64,000 bases of DNA from Apteryx mantelli (lineage: Eukaryota > Chordata > Aves > Apterygiformes > Apterygidae), in contig NC_089985.1 of assembly GCF_036417845.1 (NCBI RefSeq), positions 35,236,583 through 35,300,582 of the forward strand. Direction: 5' to 3'. This document shows positions 42,405 through 54,660 of the stretch, piece by piece (the first letter of the stretch is position 1; each line of letters opens with the position of its first letter). A program made the translations under genes and the position numbers. The notes below the pieces were generated by a model. The model was not told the origin of the DNA. It saw only the letters and a program-made list of their open reading frames with translations, and made no database searches.

Positions 42405-42485
42405 TGCCTAGTGAGATTTTCAAAAGGATATTAACGGGAATGAAGTAGAAGATACTTTGAAGACCCTGCCAGGTACCAATCCCCA
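42405..42485. mobile_element. Second copy of the 'gattttcaaaag' dispersed repeat
   Basis: ggtgcctagtgagattttcaaaagg followed by a short decayed stretch resembles the interior of the same old family as at 35.5 kb. Ends are uncertain. Confidence 0.35.
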
Positions 42486-44152
42486 TTTTATGATGTGTAA
42501 TACCTTAAAAACCTAGACTCCTAATCTGTCAGGCTGTATCACAAGTAATCACAGGAATCTGCTATCTAATCTAGAGAGTTAAAGAGCCAGAACTCTTTAA
42601 CTTTCCTGGTTAGAGTGCTTTCATGACAATGCTATTAAAAAAAAATACTAGACACTGGATGACAACTATAATTGAACATTAAAAGAAGAAGAAAGGTCTG
42701 AACCATAATGCTCAGATCTAAATTCTTCAAAAGCTCTAGGGTTTTGATTCTATTGCACCTCATTCCTATAGAACTGCGATATATCTGAAGACAAGTTTTT
42801 CTTCAATTTTTCCTCCTTTTTTTTAGATGGTATTTTATGGCAAAGCTCTTCCCATTTTTTGAGATTCTTTTATAAAGGGAGAAAAAAAGAGAGAAAAACA
42901 TTTCTAAAAACAATACAGAAAATGACATTTTTAGAACAATAAAATTGTGATGGAAAGACAAGGACAAACATACGATTCAAGATTACTTTTAACTTTGATT
43001 TAATTCAGGGTAAGTAACATATGGGGACAAGATATGCCCATAACTTAACTTTATGGCCACATGATTTCTTTCAAATTATTAGTAGATAACCCTGAGACAT
43101 GTATTACATGGCCAGCCAAAACTACTCCTTTTCCTCAGTGCGGCAATATTTCCCCTAAATAAGTCAGCTTTCATTTTGACAAAGGTCCAATTAATAAAAT
43201 GAAATTCAATATGAACATTGTGCATCCCATTTGCAATTCCTTGTTTACATACTGTGGTATATTTCTGGAAGGATAAGGAATCCCTTGGCTTATACTCATA
43301 TAAACCTGCTTGGTCATCAAGAAAGAGCTGGATGAAGGATGCAAGAAAACTGAGAACAGTTGACTTTTATACAGTGTGGTTCTCAGTTCTTGAGTGTCAG
43401 TAAAATAACATAAGATGTCCCAAGAGAGACTAAAGAAAAAAAAAGGAACTTTTCTTCAGCTATAGTTTTTCTTAACAATAATTACACATTCCTCTTGGCT
43501 AGCAATTCTGCTGTACCAAATGACTATAGTATCAGTTTTTCCATGCTCAAGCAGCATATTTTCTAGGCTAGTACTCACCTGCTTTTCCACATCAATATGA
43601 AACAAGTTTCAAACAAAGGCAAGTACTACATTGTTATTGCTGTATTTTTGGTGAATGGTTGGAGCTGTCCAAGATACACAGACAAAGCAGTATTGTATTG
43701 TCTAGACTGTAAAGTCTTTACCCGTATGGGAGACAAACCAGCAAAGTCACTGAGAACACTCACATGCATAAAATAACACAGAGGGACGTTTGCGAGGTCA
43801 GGTCTAACACACTGGCTTTGGATTCTGTACATCAGGTACAGAGCCAAGTGATCTACTGATTTTATATCTTGCCTTTGCAGCATAGATTTCATACAGTTAA
43901 TTCAGGTGTTGATTTTGGCCTTAAGGTCAGATCTCTCACATGCATCGTTACCTTATGAACTTCCTCACAAAACGCCCATTACTTGTTGATCTCCTGTAAA
44001 TAAGTTTGCCATGTAAAAACCCCCAATAAATTATCCTCAGCTTTAAATCAGCACATGGTCATCATATGTAATACTATGCAGAGTGAATCTCTTTGTCAGA
44101 AAAGTTAATTGGTAAAGAAACTACAAGTGGTAAATGAATTAATGAAGGTAAG

Positions 44153-44153
<1 letters not shown>

Positions 44154-44182
<29 letters not shown>
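44154..44182. repeat. (TG)n microsatellite
   Basis: Uninterrupted TG run of about 14 units. Confidence 0.95.
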
Positions 44183-44185
<3 letters not shown>

Positions 44186-44814
44186 AATATACAGCTATGT
44201 ATACACAAGCACTACATTTCATTTTACTAGCAGTAACATCTTTGCAAACAAATTTACAAGAATATTCTACCACAGGTAGTGCCAGCTAGTGTCACTGAAT
44301 TCAACCAGGACTATTCACACTGTTATAAGGATCTGTGAGATCTACTGTTTGGTTACAAAGTCTCTCAAAAATGTACTGCATAAAGAAATGGGCAATATCC
44401 TTTACTGATTTCAGCATTTTTCATAAAGAGAATGTGAAAAGGAAAATAAAAATCAGCGATGTAATTTAACATGGAAAGAGCCATCAGTATCTGTTACCAG
44501 GCTCATCTAATCCCAGATCCATTAAGTGTGGCTGGTGATGCTTAGAAGATATTTTTAAGTCAGGAGTATGCCGATGGTATCCCAAAACCTCAACTAAAAA
44601 GATCCTCACATCTTGCTTTCATCAGGCATTGGCATCCAGGCAGATCCTGCTGCTCTGGCTGTGGTCTAACGCCCTGAGTATACTTCTACACAGCTGCAAA
44701 AAAGTCATGTACAAGTTTAACAGAAACTAGAAGTTCAGCAATATATGTGAACACAAATCAGATACACGTGAAGTGACTGGGTTCTTCGGGTTGCAACGGT
44801 TACTTTAAAGCAGG
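44183..44814. other. Intergenic, nothing recognised
   Basis: AT-rich unique sequence between the TG microsatellite and the GC-rich patch. Confidence 0.5.
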
Positions 44815-45010
44815 TGGGAATTCCTCCTTTGTGGAAAGAGGCGGCTGAGGGAGCAGGAGGCACAGGGCCTCCTCGCCACCTCGGCCTGGCCCTGCCGCCT
44901 CGCTTCCCTCAGGACGCCAGCGGAGGCAGAACAAACCCCACCGGCGCAGCCACAGCAGGGGCACCACCGCCAGCCCTCCCCAAGACCAGTACAGCCGCAC
45001 CACTGTGGTT
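44815..45010. other. GC-rich patch in the intergenic region
   Basis: About 200 bp rich in G+C with some CpG, open on both strands (up to 107 codons on plus). No domain or family resemblance is seen. It lies about 600 bp from the YY1-bearing spot and may belong to the same locus. Confidence 0.45.
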
Positions 45011-45589
45011 CAAACTGGAATTGAATCACTGGCTAGAAAGCACTAGCAAAACCGCCCAGACTGCATATAGCCTCCTGGCTATCCTGCCGCCGTTGTCCAA
45101 AGGAGAAACCACTTGGGTACAAGCTACAGTCAAATGAGTTGTTACCAAGAGAAGATGTTTGAAGCAGGGAGGAGAAATGTGCATAATTCATGGGGACAAA
45201 ACACCCTCAGAGACAGAGGGAGAGACAAACATAGGTCCTGCGTGCCACCAAGACCGCTGCCTGGAGAGGCCACAGGCTTTCCTGAGGCAGGCTTTCCTGC
45301 CTCAGCTTCTTCTGGGGCACTTACATGTTTTCTAGAAAAAAATAATAATCAACTCTTACTTGTTCAAGTAATAAAACCAGCATGATCAGATTGACTGTCC
45401 TGTCAAAACTTAACCAAAAATGTAGACACTGACCATCCTACAGTATTACGTGGAGGCAGGCTGTGCGCATGGGAAGCCTCCCATCCACCAGTCGTATTAT
45501 CCCTTGGGGAAGCAAGACCGCTATACCGCCTGCAAAGAAGGTGAACGTTTCTGATTTTCAGAGGGAAACGTGTTCTTGCAAGCCCTTCT
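45011..45589. other. Sequence between the two GC-rich spots
   Basis: Mixed-composition unique sequence without recognisable gene or repeat. Short open frames (61-90 codons) show no family features. Confidence 0.4.
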
Positions 45590-45960
45590 CAGGGGCCGGC
45601 TTTGCTGCCGGTTCTCGTGGCAAGTACCGGGAGATTTTTAAAGGCTGACGGCAGTTAAGAGCTCGGCCCGCCATCTTGTCCCACCAAACGTTACCTGCCT
45701 GCAGCAGCACAGCGCCCCCGCGCCACCTCAGGCCTCTGGCTCTCCGTTGCAAAGGAGGGGGCCACCTCCTAAACCCCATTATTTTTCAACGCGCTGTGAG
45801 GGTCTCGGCCAGGAAGACGAGGAAGAGGTAAATCTGCAGCCAGAGCAGCGCCAGCACAGTGAGTACCTCAGGGAGGCGCCTCCACGAATCCCAAAATGGC
45901 GGCCGGGCACGGAGGGGCCCCTCAGCGCACAGGGACGGAGAATAGTCTCATGCTGCAACA
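45590..45960. promoter_or_regulatory. Small CpG-rich spot with two YY1 motifs (candidate unannotated promoter)
   Basis: Within the AT-rich desert, about 370 bp is G+C- and CpG-rich. It holds a YY1-type AAGATGGCGG on the minus strand at 45677-45668 and AAAATGGCGGCC on the plus strand at 45893-45904. Two plus-strand donor-like sites lie between them: GAAGAG|GTAAAT (GT at 45828-45829) and CACA|GTGAGT (GT at 45859-45860). YY1 motifs of this form cluster just downstream of start sites in vertebrates. No coding product is recognised. A bidirectional lncRNA promoter is a reasonable guess. Confidence 0.4.
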
Positions 45961-48900
45961 TCCTTGCATTAATCAGGCCTTTCTCTTTCTGAGAGCTTCA
46001 GCCTTTTTTTTTCCCCTATTCTATTTTTCTCCTATTATAAAATGCTACAAAATAGCCATCAAGATATAAACATGGGTGGCTTTCTAAAAGTAACATTTCA
46101 AAGTGCTTCCAGACTTTCAGCCGGGCCATTAAATCATCTGCAAGTGCAAGGGTTGCTTTAGGTGGCATGGAGAAATTAAAATCCGAAGAGTATTTTCAGT
46201 GTTTAATTAGTTATAGTCTTCTAGCAAGTGTTCATTTGTAATTTTCTAATATTTGAGAAAGTACAGCTATGCTTAAATTTTGGGCCCTGTTCCCGTCAGA
46301 AAAGGATAAAATACTTGTTAATTTGATTGTACAGGATCTGACTAAAATTACTGGACATTGTCTTTTCATCTTAAAGTTGACATTCATGGTTGCTATAAAT
46401 CTTTTCTTATTGTTCCTATCTTTCCTATCCAAAACCTAAAATCCCTCAGCTAAGCAAAACATCCGTAATGTATTTTATTATGTTAATCAATAGGTCAATC
46501 ACTATTCCACCTTCAGGAGAATAAAGTCCACCACCAGACTCTTTCTGATCCTCATTTTAGTAATTTCTATCAGATAAGGTCTTCATCTACCTAAGATCAT
46601 TTTCATGTCTCACCTCAGTTTCCCTTCAGTCAGGTCTTTCTCTCATTTTCACCTTGTATAAAATATTGAGTCATCACAGTGATATTTTTCCCCCTGTCAT
46701 CATGCATAAGACTGTTTGGATGCGATAGCAGTTGTTTTACTTTTTTTTTTTTTTTCCGTGAGCTAAACACCGCCTTCAATTTTTAAGTAGCATTCCTAAA
46801 GAAAAATCCTGCTTAAACGTCAATGACACGCAATGGCCCCCATCCGTATTTTCTTACTGGTCTTTTGTGATAGGTCTATAGTGTTGCCAGCATCTGAGTG
46901 ATGTTTTAACAGTGAAATCTCATGTTCCCACTTTCTCTGAGTACTCTGTTATTTCCTTCAGACTACAAAACCAGGACAGGTAGGTTTGCTGAAGTGCCAA
47001 CAGGAATTTTTTCCCCTCCCAACAGCATGAATGTCTTTATTGTTCATTAAATACCTTCTTGTAAAAACTGACCAATCCTATTTCTGCAGCGTTAATGTTA
47101 GAAGCCTGTAGGACTGTGCAGATTATGTAGAAAAAATATTTTTTTTATTTTTGTACTCCACGACTCCATCCTGTGAGATCTACTGAGTTAGTAAAACAAG
47201 CCACTTAAAATTATTCACTGTTTTTAAGCACAGTGAGGTACCCCGGTAGGATTAGCCATTTTAACTACAGGTTCTCTAGGCAGAGAAGAACTCATAATTC
47301 ATTGTCTGCTTAAGGAGATCTCTAAGGAGAAGATTTTTTACTTCTTCATCTTGTTTGCTCTGTTGATTGATTGGCATGTAGCTCCTTATATAACTATATC
47401 TATGGCACAATGTTATAATAGCAAGGAAAACAAAATTATTACCGCTGCCTGACATTTCATCAGCAATACTTGGGAAATATTGTCCCTGAAAAACACAGAA
47501 CAGGGGGCTACAATTAACACTAAGAAGTGTTAATTAGACAGAGCTGGAATGACTTATTATAAAGCAGAGGGTATTTTACTTTTCCATGTCTCACAACAGT
47601 ATAGCTTCCTGAGTGAAGTCAGGGGCTCTGCTCATGTAGTTGGAAGTCAGGAAATTTATAACCCCTTGTTGCTATACTTTAGCACTGAACAAGTACTTAT
47701 TAACAAGCATATTCTTTGGCACATGTTGGTGTATATTCAGGACATAGGGTCTTTCTTGCCATTGTTAGAGCCCTGCTCGAAACTCTGAGGAATTTGACAC
47801 ATTTTAATGAATGAAGACAGAGTCCAGGAGAGCTTTCCTGCAACAGAGATTGCAGGCTTAATTAGGACCCTTATTAAAAATAAATACTCAAGTAGTACAA
47901 AAGTCTGCAAATCAAGCCCTATGTGTCTCAAACTGAGTGACTGGAACTGGACACTGTCAATATTAGTGGTCACTTTTTAAAAGTACAAATTGTTTTGACT
48001 AGCTCTAGATCACACGTTGTTGATAAATCAGTAGTAGAATTCAGAATACCAACTAAGCTTTCTGAGACCCATGTGTAGTTTTCACCACAAAACCTCACAG
48101 CTTCCTTCTTTTATGAGGTCCCAGTGCTCCTCTGCAACAGCAATATCTCATTCCTATTCCATGAGAATAATCCAGTGAAAGTTAAACAAAGAACCTGTAA
48201 AGGTAAGGGATAAATGTACCTTTCAAAAGACTTTGTATAAGAAATAAATATGCTTTTTTTTCAAATGTACCACAGTCAGCTGAAGTGTCTGTTATACCTT
48301 TTTCAAGAATCATTTCATTTTCAGATTAATCTCTGCACAGATCAGGGGCCCACACCCACTGAGCACCAGCAGCATGTTGCTACCACAGGAAGCACTTCTA
48401 TGCTGTGCATCCTGCTTCGGGACAATATTCAGTGTTTGGTTTATGAAGAAACAAAGAGTCTTGCCCAAATTAGTCCAGAATGTATAAATGTAACATTTGA
48501 GAGCCCCACTTACAACTGAAAGTTAAACTGAGGGATAAAAGAGACCAAATCATTCTCATCTGTGGCAAAATAAAACTCAAGTATCACCAGCTGGCGTGAT
48601 ATACACTAATAAAATGTTTTCATTGTTATCCATGCATAAAGCCTTCAAAGGCTTTAAGAAAAATAACTACAACCTATTATTTCCAAAAAAATAAAGAGCA
48701 ATACTCAGAAAACAAACAGCAAAGCACTTTAAAAAATTGGTATTTTCTGTATACATGATTTAAAAAATAAAAAAAATACACAACAGTAGATTGGAGGAGA
48801 GCAAAAAATGCAAATATTTAAAATTTAACATAAAATGTGAGTATCTGTCTAGAAAAATTGTCCTGTTGAAGATAAAAATTTCATAGAAATTTCTTTTTTG

Positions 48901-51900
48901 TTGTAACACAGTTAATCCTTAGATTGCTAGAGCATGAGTTTCAGTGAAGGTTGGAAGGAAAAAGAAAAGATTCATGATACCATAAACATCTGCAAAGCAA
49001 AAGAGACAGTCAGCAAAGATGGCTGTGTGCAAAATATTTATTGATGCATTTTGGATGCCAGATGGCTGGAGGGAGTTCCAGCAGGCAATTTCTTAATGAG
49101 AGAGCCTCTGCCCAATATCATCAACATCCATCAAACACAGCTTCTACCCTGCTGAGGCATCCAAGAAAACCAGAGACTTTACCAATGACTTTGCCAAATC
49201 AGTCTCAGCTTTTTACAGTTTATGGAACATCTGCTGCTCAGCCCATCTAAGCAGGACTCACTTTGCTTAGACATTTCAGTGACGAGCAATAATGTAACAG
49301 CGGAAATAAAGCCCCTACAATACTCCCTTAGCTCCGCGGTCAGCCCTGCTTTTGAGAACACACCTATCGCTCGTAGCTCTGTCACTGCAGACCTCTAGCT
49401 TAGCAGAGCCACCTCCCACTCCACAGCGGAGTGAGACACTTTGCCACTCCGTTCTACAGTTAGAAACGATCCTGCTAGCCAAGTATGCCAATGTATTTGC
49501 CTTACTCGGGTCACAAGCGCTTTCCAGATCAAAGATGTAGGCATCATCCTTGCATGCTGAGATAAGGCAAGTTCATCGTTCAGTGACCAGTGTACCAGAC
49601 ACTGAAAAATAGCTAAGCTCTCTCTGAGGAGGGAAATTAGAAGCCAAAACGAAGGATTCACAGGATCCCACCAGGCTAGTTAGCGTACGTTTAAGCCTGG
49701 CATCAGAATCCATAGGCACTTTCCTGCAACTTTTAGGCAATAACCCAATAATGGTGAAATATATCATAATGTCTTTGCCAGTGTCCCCACTAGATGTGGG
49801 GTACTTGTCCAGCACCCTGATGCTCTTACACTCTCAATTATTTAGAATCTGAGTGACTCATTCATCCACTGCTCTTGTGCAATACATGATGCTTGCAAAA
49901 CATACAGTGGCTGAATTTCCCCCAAATCCATCAAGTCTCAGACTTCTTTTGGTATGTTCTAAGATATTCTCCAGTGGTTTTGAAAGAAGAAAAAATACTC
50001 TTTTGGAATCCTTTTCACCCATCACACAAAAAGAGGGATATGACAGAACTCTTCTAGAGAACAGGCCCTGAAAACACCTTTCTAATCCCCACCATTCAAG
50101 GTGAAGCATTCATAAGGAAGGTTATGGATTTCAGTGAGGGGCTGGGCCCATTTTTTGCCTGCCAGATCTATTAGAGCATTTTCCTTCCCACGGCCCCACT
50201 GCATCAAATAGGTCCTTAATTAGATTCTTCTGACCAGTATGAACTATCTGAGTCTTCCCTTAGAAAGCAAAGACTCTTTAAATCGTAATCTCCACTATTT
50301 GCCCCTTTTATATGGATGTAAATATCTATGGCTGGCCTTTCAAACTGGAGATTTAGAAAACTGAGAAAATCCCTAGGTTCTACCCAATGTAAGCCAGAAG
50401 CTCCCCCGAGCCATTAGAGGAAACTGATATCCAATACCCCCCTTCCAAGAAAATGAGGCAACATTTTGATACCCGTGTTCCCTATAAAACCATTTCATTG
50501 GTAAGTCCCTGCTGCACAAATCCCAGCTTGTGCTGACAGTGTCTTCTCATGCTGTTGTTACTTGTGGTTAGTCAGAAGCTCGTGATCTTTGGCACTGACT
50601 CCCTCTAGCAAGCACCATACCCTCCTCCCTTCTCCTGCTCCAGGTCCTGCTGACCTCTAAATCCTCCGCTGAATCTGCTGAATGGTTTGTAGGGGCACTG
50701 CCTTGATGGTCCTGCTCATGTCTTGCTGAATCTCTGTGAACCTCTCCTATGTTCTCGTTCAAGGCTAGTACCCCGTTCCACTTCCAAACATCTGATTTTA
50801 GCAAAGACCTCAGCATTTTAAGACCAGCCAATCTTGTTAAATCTCTCTGTAAACATAAACCCCAAGCAGATCTTTTTAAAAGCCTTTGTAATTCATGCTT
50901 TCCATCTGCCTGTCAGACCACACGAAAAGATTCACTCTCTGTTTCTGGTTTCCTTTCCATTTCCCCCTTCCCCCCAAGAGTCTGCCCTGCTGTCACAAAT
51001 GTACACAATTTTGCGCAGATCCTGCCCTCCTATTATTTTTTTCCCAGTTAAATGGTCTACTGCTTTCTACATATGCATAGCAGATGGATAAGTATTTAAG
51101 GACGGCAGTAACCTGTTTCCAATGAATTTCTACCACATCTCTTTCTGAAGTTCATCCATGCTTTTCCCCAGTCATTTTCCGTTAGCATTCATGGATGAAA
51201 AAAATAACTGTGGTGGAGAAACAGCCCTGAGCATAACTCCTACAAGCTTTACAACACATTAAGAAGATCCCAAACAACAGTTATAAAAAGAAAGTAGGGA
51301 ATGTAAGACAGAAAAAAAGTCAATAAATCTTGACTCACTACAAGTATATGCACATTGTGAACTGCAAAAGGATCCATCATTACCCCCTGAGAGATCTGCA
51401 TTACAGTGTTCATTTAGGCAAAGCTTCCATGTGAAGTCAGGAATCAGAATGTATCCCACATATCACCATCTCTTACAGAGAATTAATCCACAGATTAATA
51501 TGACAAGATTTTGCTCTTCCAGCTCATCAAAACAGGGTTGTCAGGTGCTATCAGACCCTTCGGGAAGCACTATTTTAGCCTGTAGTTTGGAGGTTGCAAG
51601 GAGTTAAGATAAAACCTAAGATAAGACTTTGGTTCCCACATATGGGTAAATCCAATACTGCACAAAACAACATTCCAAACAGAATTATCCCCAAGCCAGG
51701 TGTCTCATCATGCCCTTGCCCATATGTCTGCCAAATTCACACCTGGGAGAAAGAAGAACATTAGTTTACTATAGCATTTGGACAGGGCAGGCCACAGATT
51801 TTGCTGTGGTTCAAAATGGTTAGCAAACGGTCCGTTGCAGTTAGGCCTATTACTAATGCCTTCTTATGCTTAAGCATTTTTGTCTCCCTTGATTCACTTG

Positions 51901-52309
51901 CTTCCACATGAACAATCAATGAGTCACTGCAAAAACACCCATTACTGTTTTACACTGATGACCCTTTGCTCAGCCCTTAGTCTATATTATGATATAATTT
52001 AATCTACTGGCTCCTATACAACAGCCGTTACTGCTGTTTATGAAATGAAGAGCTTCCTATAATTTCCTTGAAAATATAAATCCTGACATGTAGCAGCTTC
52101 TTACTCTTGTTTAGCCTGCGCAGAGTATAATCGTCTCTTAAAAGCTCCCCTAGGAAAGGCGCTTTATAATCAACTTTAAACCCAGCACAGGGAACTCCTC
52201 TACACCGCTCCAGAATACGTTGTCCTTCAGACTTGATGTCCAGTGGGTAACACAGCTCTCCCATTACACTCTTGTAATACGGGCGCCGAGATCTCCTTTT
52301 GGCGATTCC
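45961..52309. other. Intergenic, no gene seen
   Basis: AT-rich sequence with a T15 run near 46741 and A-rich stretches at 48.75-48.78 kb. Open frames of 60-100 codons overlap without family features. No repeats of recent origin are seen. Confidence 0.55.
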
Positions 52310-52760
52310 TAAGTCTTTCCGCAACCTGCTTACTGCTGTGCGTGGGCTCTCCCGGGCCTGAGACCCCGCCAGCCTCCCGCACTGCAGCTCTCCCCCCCCA
52401 GGTACGGCGGAGGGCCCCCCCTGCCCGTTTTTGTCACCGACGGCATCACCCAGCACGGGACTTGCTGCGGGTTTGCCTTGCCCGGCTGTGTCACCCTACA
52501 CCTGCGCTGAGCAGCCTGAGCGGCTCCCGGCCCCTGTTCCTGCCCTTCAGCCTCTCCCCGCCAGCCGCCCCCTCCCCCGCATTAGCACCCCTCTCTCCCT
52601 TCCCGCTGCCCTCAGCAATTTGCCCCCAAACCTGGGGGCATTTCGCGTGAAGGGGGCCGAGGGCGGCGGCAGGGGCGCCGGCGGCAGGGAACGGCTCGCG
52701 GCGGGTCGGAATCGCCGCCGTGGATGGCACCAAGCCCCGACCAACACACTGGGCGTCTTG
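52310..52760. other. CpG-rich block upstream of the orphan island
   Basis: G+C rises to about 65-70% with several CpGs, then falls into a poly-T run. Open frames of 117-153 codons overlap on both strands and look compositional. It may be the edge of the same island complex as 53.2-54.66 kb. Confidence 0.55.
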
Positions 52761-52867
52761 GTTAGGAGCATTGCTTCCACTTAGTGTTAGAGTCCCTGCC
52801 GGTACAGAAAGGAGGGAAACTGGCTGCAAAGGGTTGTTTCGTAGATGGAAACATCTGTTGAAATTCA

Positions 52868-52900
<33 letters not shown>

Positions 52901-53199
52901 GGAATGAGAAACAGCTCGATTTGGAGGTGAAAAGCGAAAAATCAACGCGCAATTGCAGCTTTTGGGGAGTTTTGTGTTTTGGATTTCTGCTTTTCTAGCT
53001 TACAACCAATAGCGGGTTTTCCCTCTTTCTGCCAATAAAAAGGTAGAGAAAAATAAAAGGGAAAGAAACTCGATAGAAAGAGTAACAGGAGAAAAATAAT
53101 TTTTGAAAAAAAAAAGAACGTTAGTATTTCTGTTGAAACCTGAGCAAAACGGGGAGAGCGAAATCGGAGCGAATTTTCACGATTCTTAATTGATACCGA
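52761..53199. other. AT-rich gap between the two CpG-rich blocks
   Basis: Contains the T26 run at 52875-52900 and A-rich tracts near 53040-53115. No gene or motif cluster is recognised. Confidence 0.5.
52875..52900. repeat. Poly-T run (T26)
   Basis: An uninterrupted T tract. No SINE body is recognised next to it, so it is not clearly a retroposon tail. Confidence 0.9.
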
Positions 53200-53325
53200 A
53201 AACGGTAGGAAACAGTGGTGCTTGGCGCCCGTTTCGTTCCTGTTGCAACTCCGTTTACGCTCCGCTTGGCTCCATGCGCTGAGCTCTACAAATGCGGCTC
53301 TTCCGCGGGCGCGCTGCAGCCCGGC

Positions 53326-53356
<31 letters not shown>

Positions 53357-54660
53357 GACAGCGGTGCCGCGGGCGGCCCCGGGCAGCGCTGCGCCGGCTC
53401 CGCTCGCACAGGGCTGGCTCGTCCCGCGGAGCTGCTCCTCCTCGGGTTGTTTTTTTTCTTTTTCCACCTGCTTAATCACATTTAAATATATTAAATACTT
53501 TCCTATTGTTGTTCTCGCCTAGAAGTAATCGGCGCAGTTGCCATGGGGATGTTATGACAACACGGGGGGATGCCTGCGTGGTCGGGGGCGGCGGGGTGTC
53601 CCCTCGCCTGGAGGACGTGGGAAGTTTGTGTCTGACACCGGTACCCCGGGGACGCCTCGCTCGGGCCGTGTGAACCCACCGCCGAAACCATCTCCCGAGA
53701 GGGAGATACCTGAGCTCGTAATCGCTGCCGAGACAGAGGAAGGGAGGTCACAGAGAGAGGACGGAGGAGAGGGGAGGTCGGAAAAGCCGTTTTCTCCCAG
53801 GCGGTGCCACCGACGGCCCGGCTGGACAGGGACGCAGCTGTGTTTACGCAGCGGCTGCGCGCAGGCAGGAGGGGGCACGGTCACACGAAACCCCCAGGCG
53901 GGGGCTGGCACCCCTGGGCCCGCACCGGCCCGCACGCGGCACCCCGGTGCGGGGTCGCCGCTCGCCGGGAGGTGCAAACGTCCGTCCCTTCCCTCCTCCT
54001 TCCCGTTCAGGAGCAGCGCCGGGCCGTTTCCACGCCGGGAAACAGGGCACCGAGCCCCGGGGCCCTCCCGGGCCGAGCTGCCTCCCGCGGCTGCGGAGGA
54101 GCCGAGGGCGCCGGGCCGGGACTCGCTCCTCGCCCCCGGCGGCACAAGCAGGGCAGGGCGGCGGCGGTGCCCCATCGCCCGGCCTGTGCCTGCCCGCACT
54201 GCTCCGAGGCAGGAGCCCTCCAGCCCCGCGGGCCCTCGGGGTCCCCTTTCGCCGCCGCTGCCGGAGCAGAGCGCGGCTGCGGCAGCGAGCGGGGCGCCGC
54301 GGGGCTGCGCCGGAGGGGAGCGACCTCGCTGCGGCCGCCCTTCTCCCCGTGGCCTCGGCAGGCAGCGGGGCTTGCGGGGGGCGCACCGAGGCCAGAGGGC
54401 GGGGGGGGGGGGGAGGGAGGGAGAGAGGCGGCTCTGCAAAAGAGTGGGAGGGTAACGGAGCCTCCCCCGGCAGACTTAAAAATAAAACAACCGGCCTTAA
54501 AAGCGGCTGCCCCCCCGCCGCCCCCGGCCCTGCTCAGCCTGGTGGGCTGCCGCGGCCGGCCCGGGCCTGGAGGCGAGCCCAAAGCCGCCGCCTCCGCGCC
54601 GGCACGCCTCGCCGCGCTCCGCAGGCCGCCTCGCCGAGCGGGGAGCCGCGAGGTTCATTT
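53200..54660. other. Orphan CpG island 3 kb downstream of DMRTA2
   Basis: About 1.4 kb of G+C above 65% with dense CpG begins with a (CGG)n run at 53326-53356 and ends abruptly at AT-rich sequence. Open frames of 150-305 codons exist on both strands in several frames at once. That is expected from composition, and none shows a known domain. The island may be a start site of an unannotated transcript or a CpG-rich enhancer/Polycomb nucleation site for DMRTA2. Confidence 0.75.
53326..53356. repeat. (CGG)n trinucleotide run
   Basis: About ten CGG/GGC units in the start of the CpG island, a class of repeat prone to length change and methylation. Confidence 0.9.

Larger units (their letters stand above)
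35626..44153. other. Intergenic, no gene seen
   Basis: Contains an oppositely oriented pair of CTCF-like motifs (36.8 minus, 41.8 plus) and a T-rich run at 36.02 kb. Repeat-free TAAT-rich stretches lie at 39.6-39.73 kb and 41.46-41.56 kb that could be regulatory. Overlapping minus-strand frames at 40.7-41.2 kb (103-153 codons) have no recognisable domain. Confidence 0.5.

Noticed and set aside
1..52300. CRISPR arrays, operons, prokaryotic or viral genes
   Set aside because: Composition, splice structure, SINE/LINE relics and absence of coding density show a vertebrate nuclear genome. No such element or endogenous retroviral gene was recognised.
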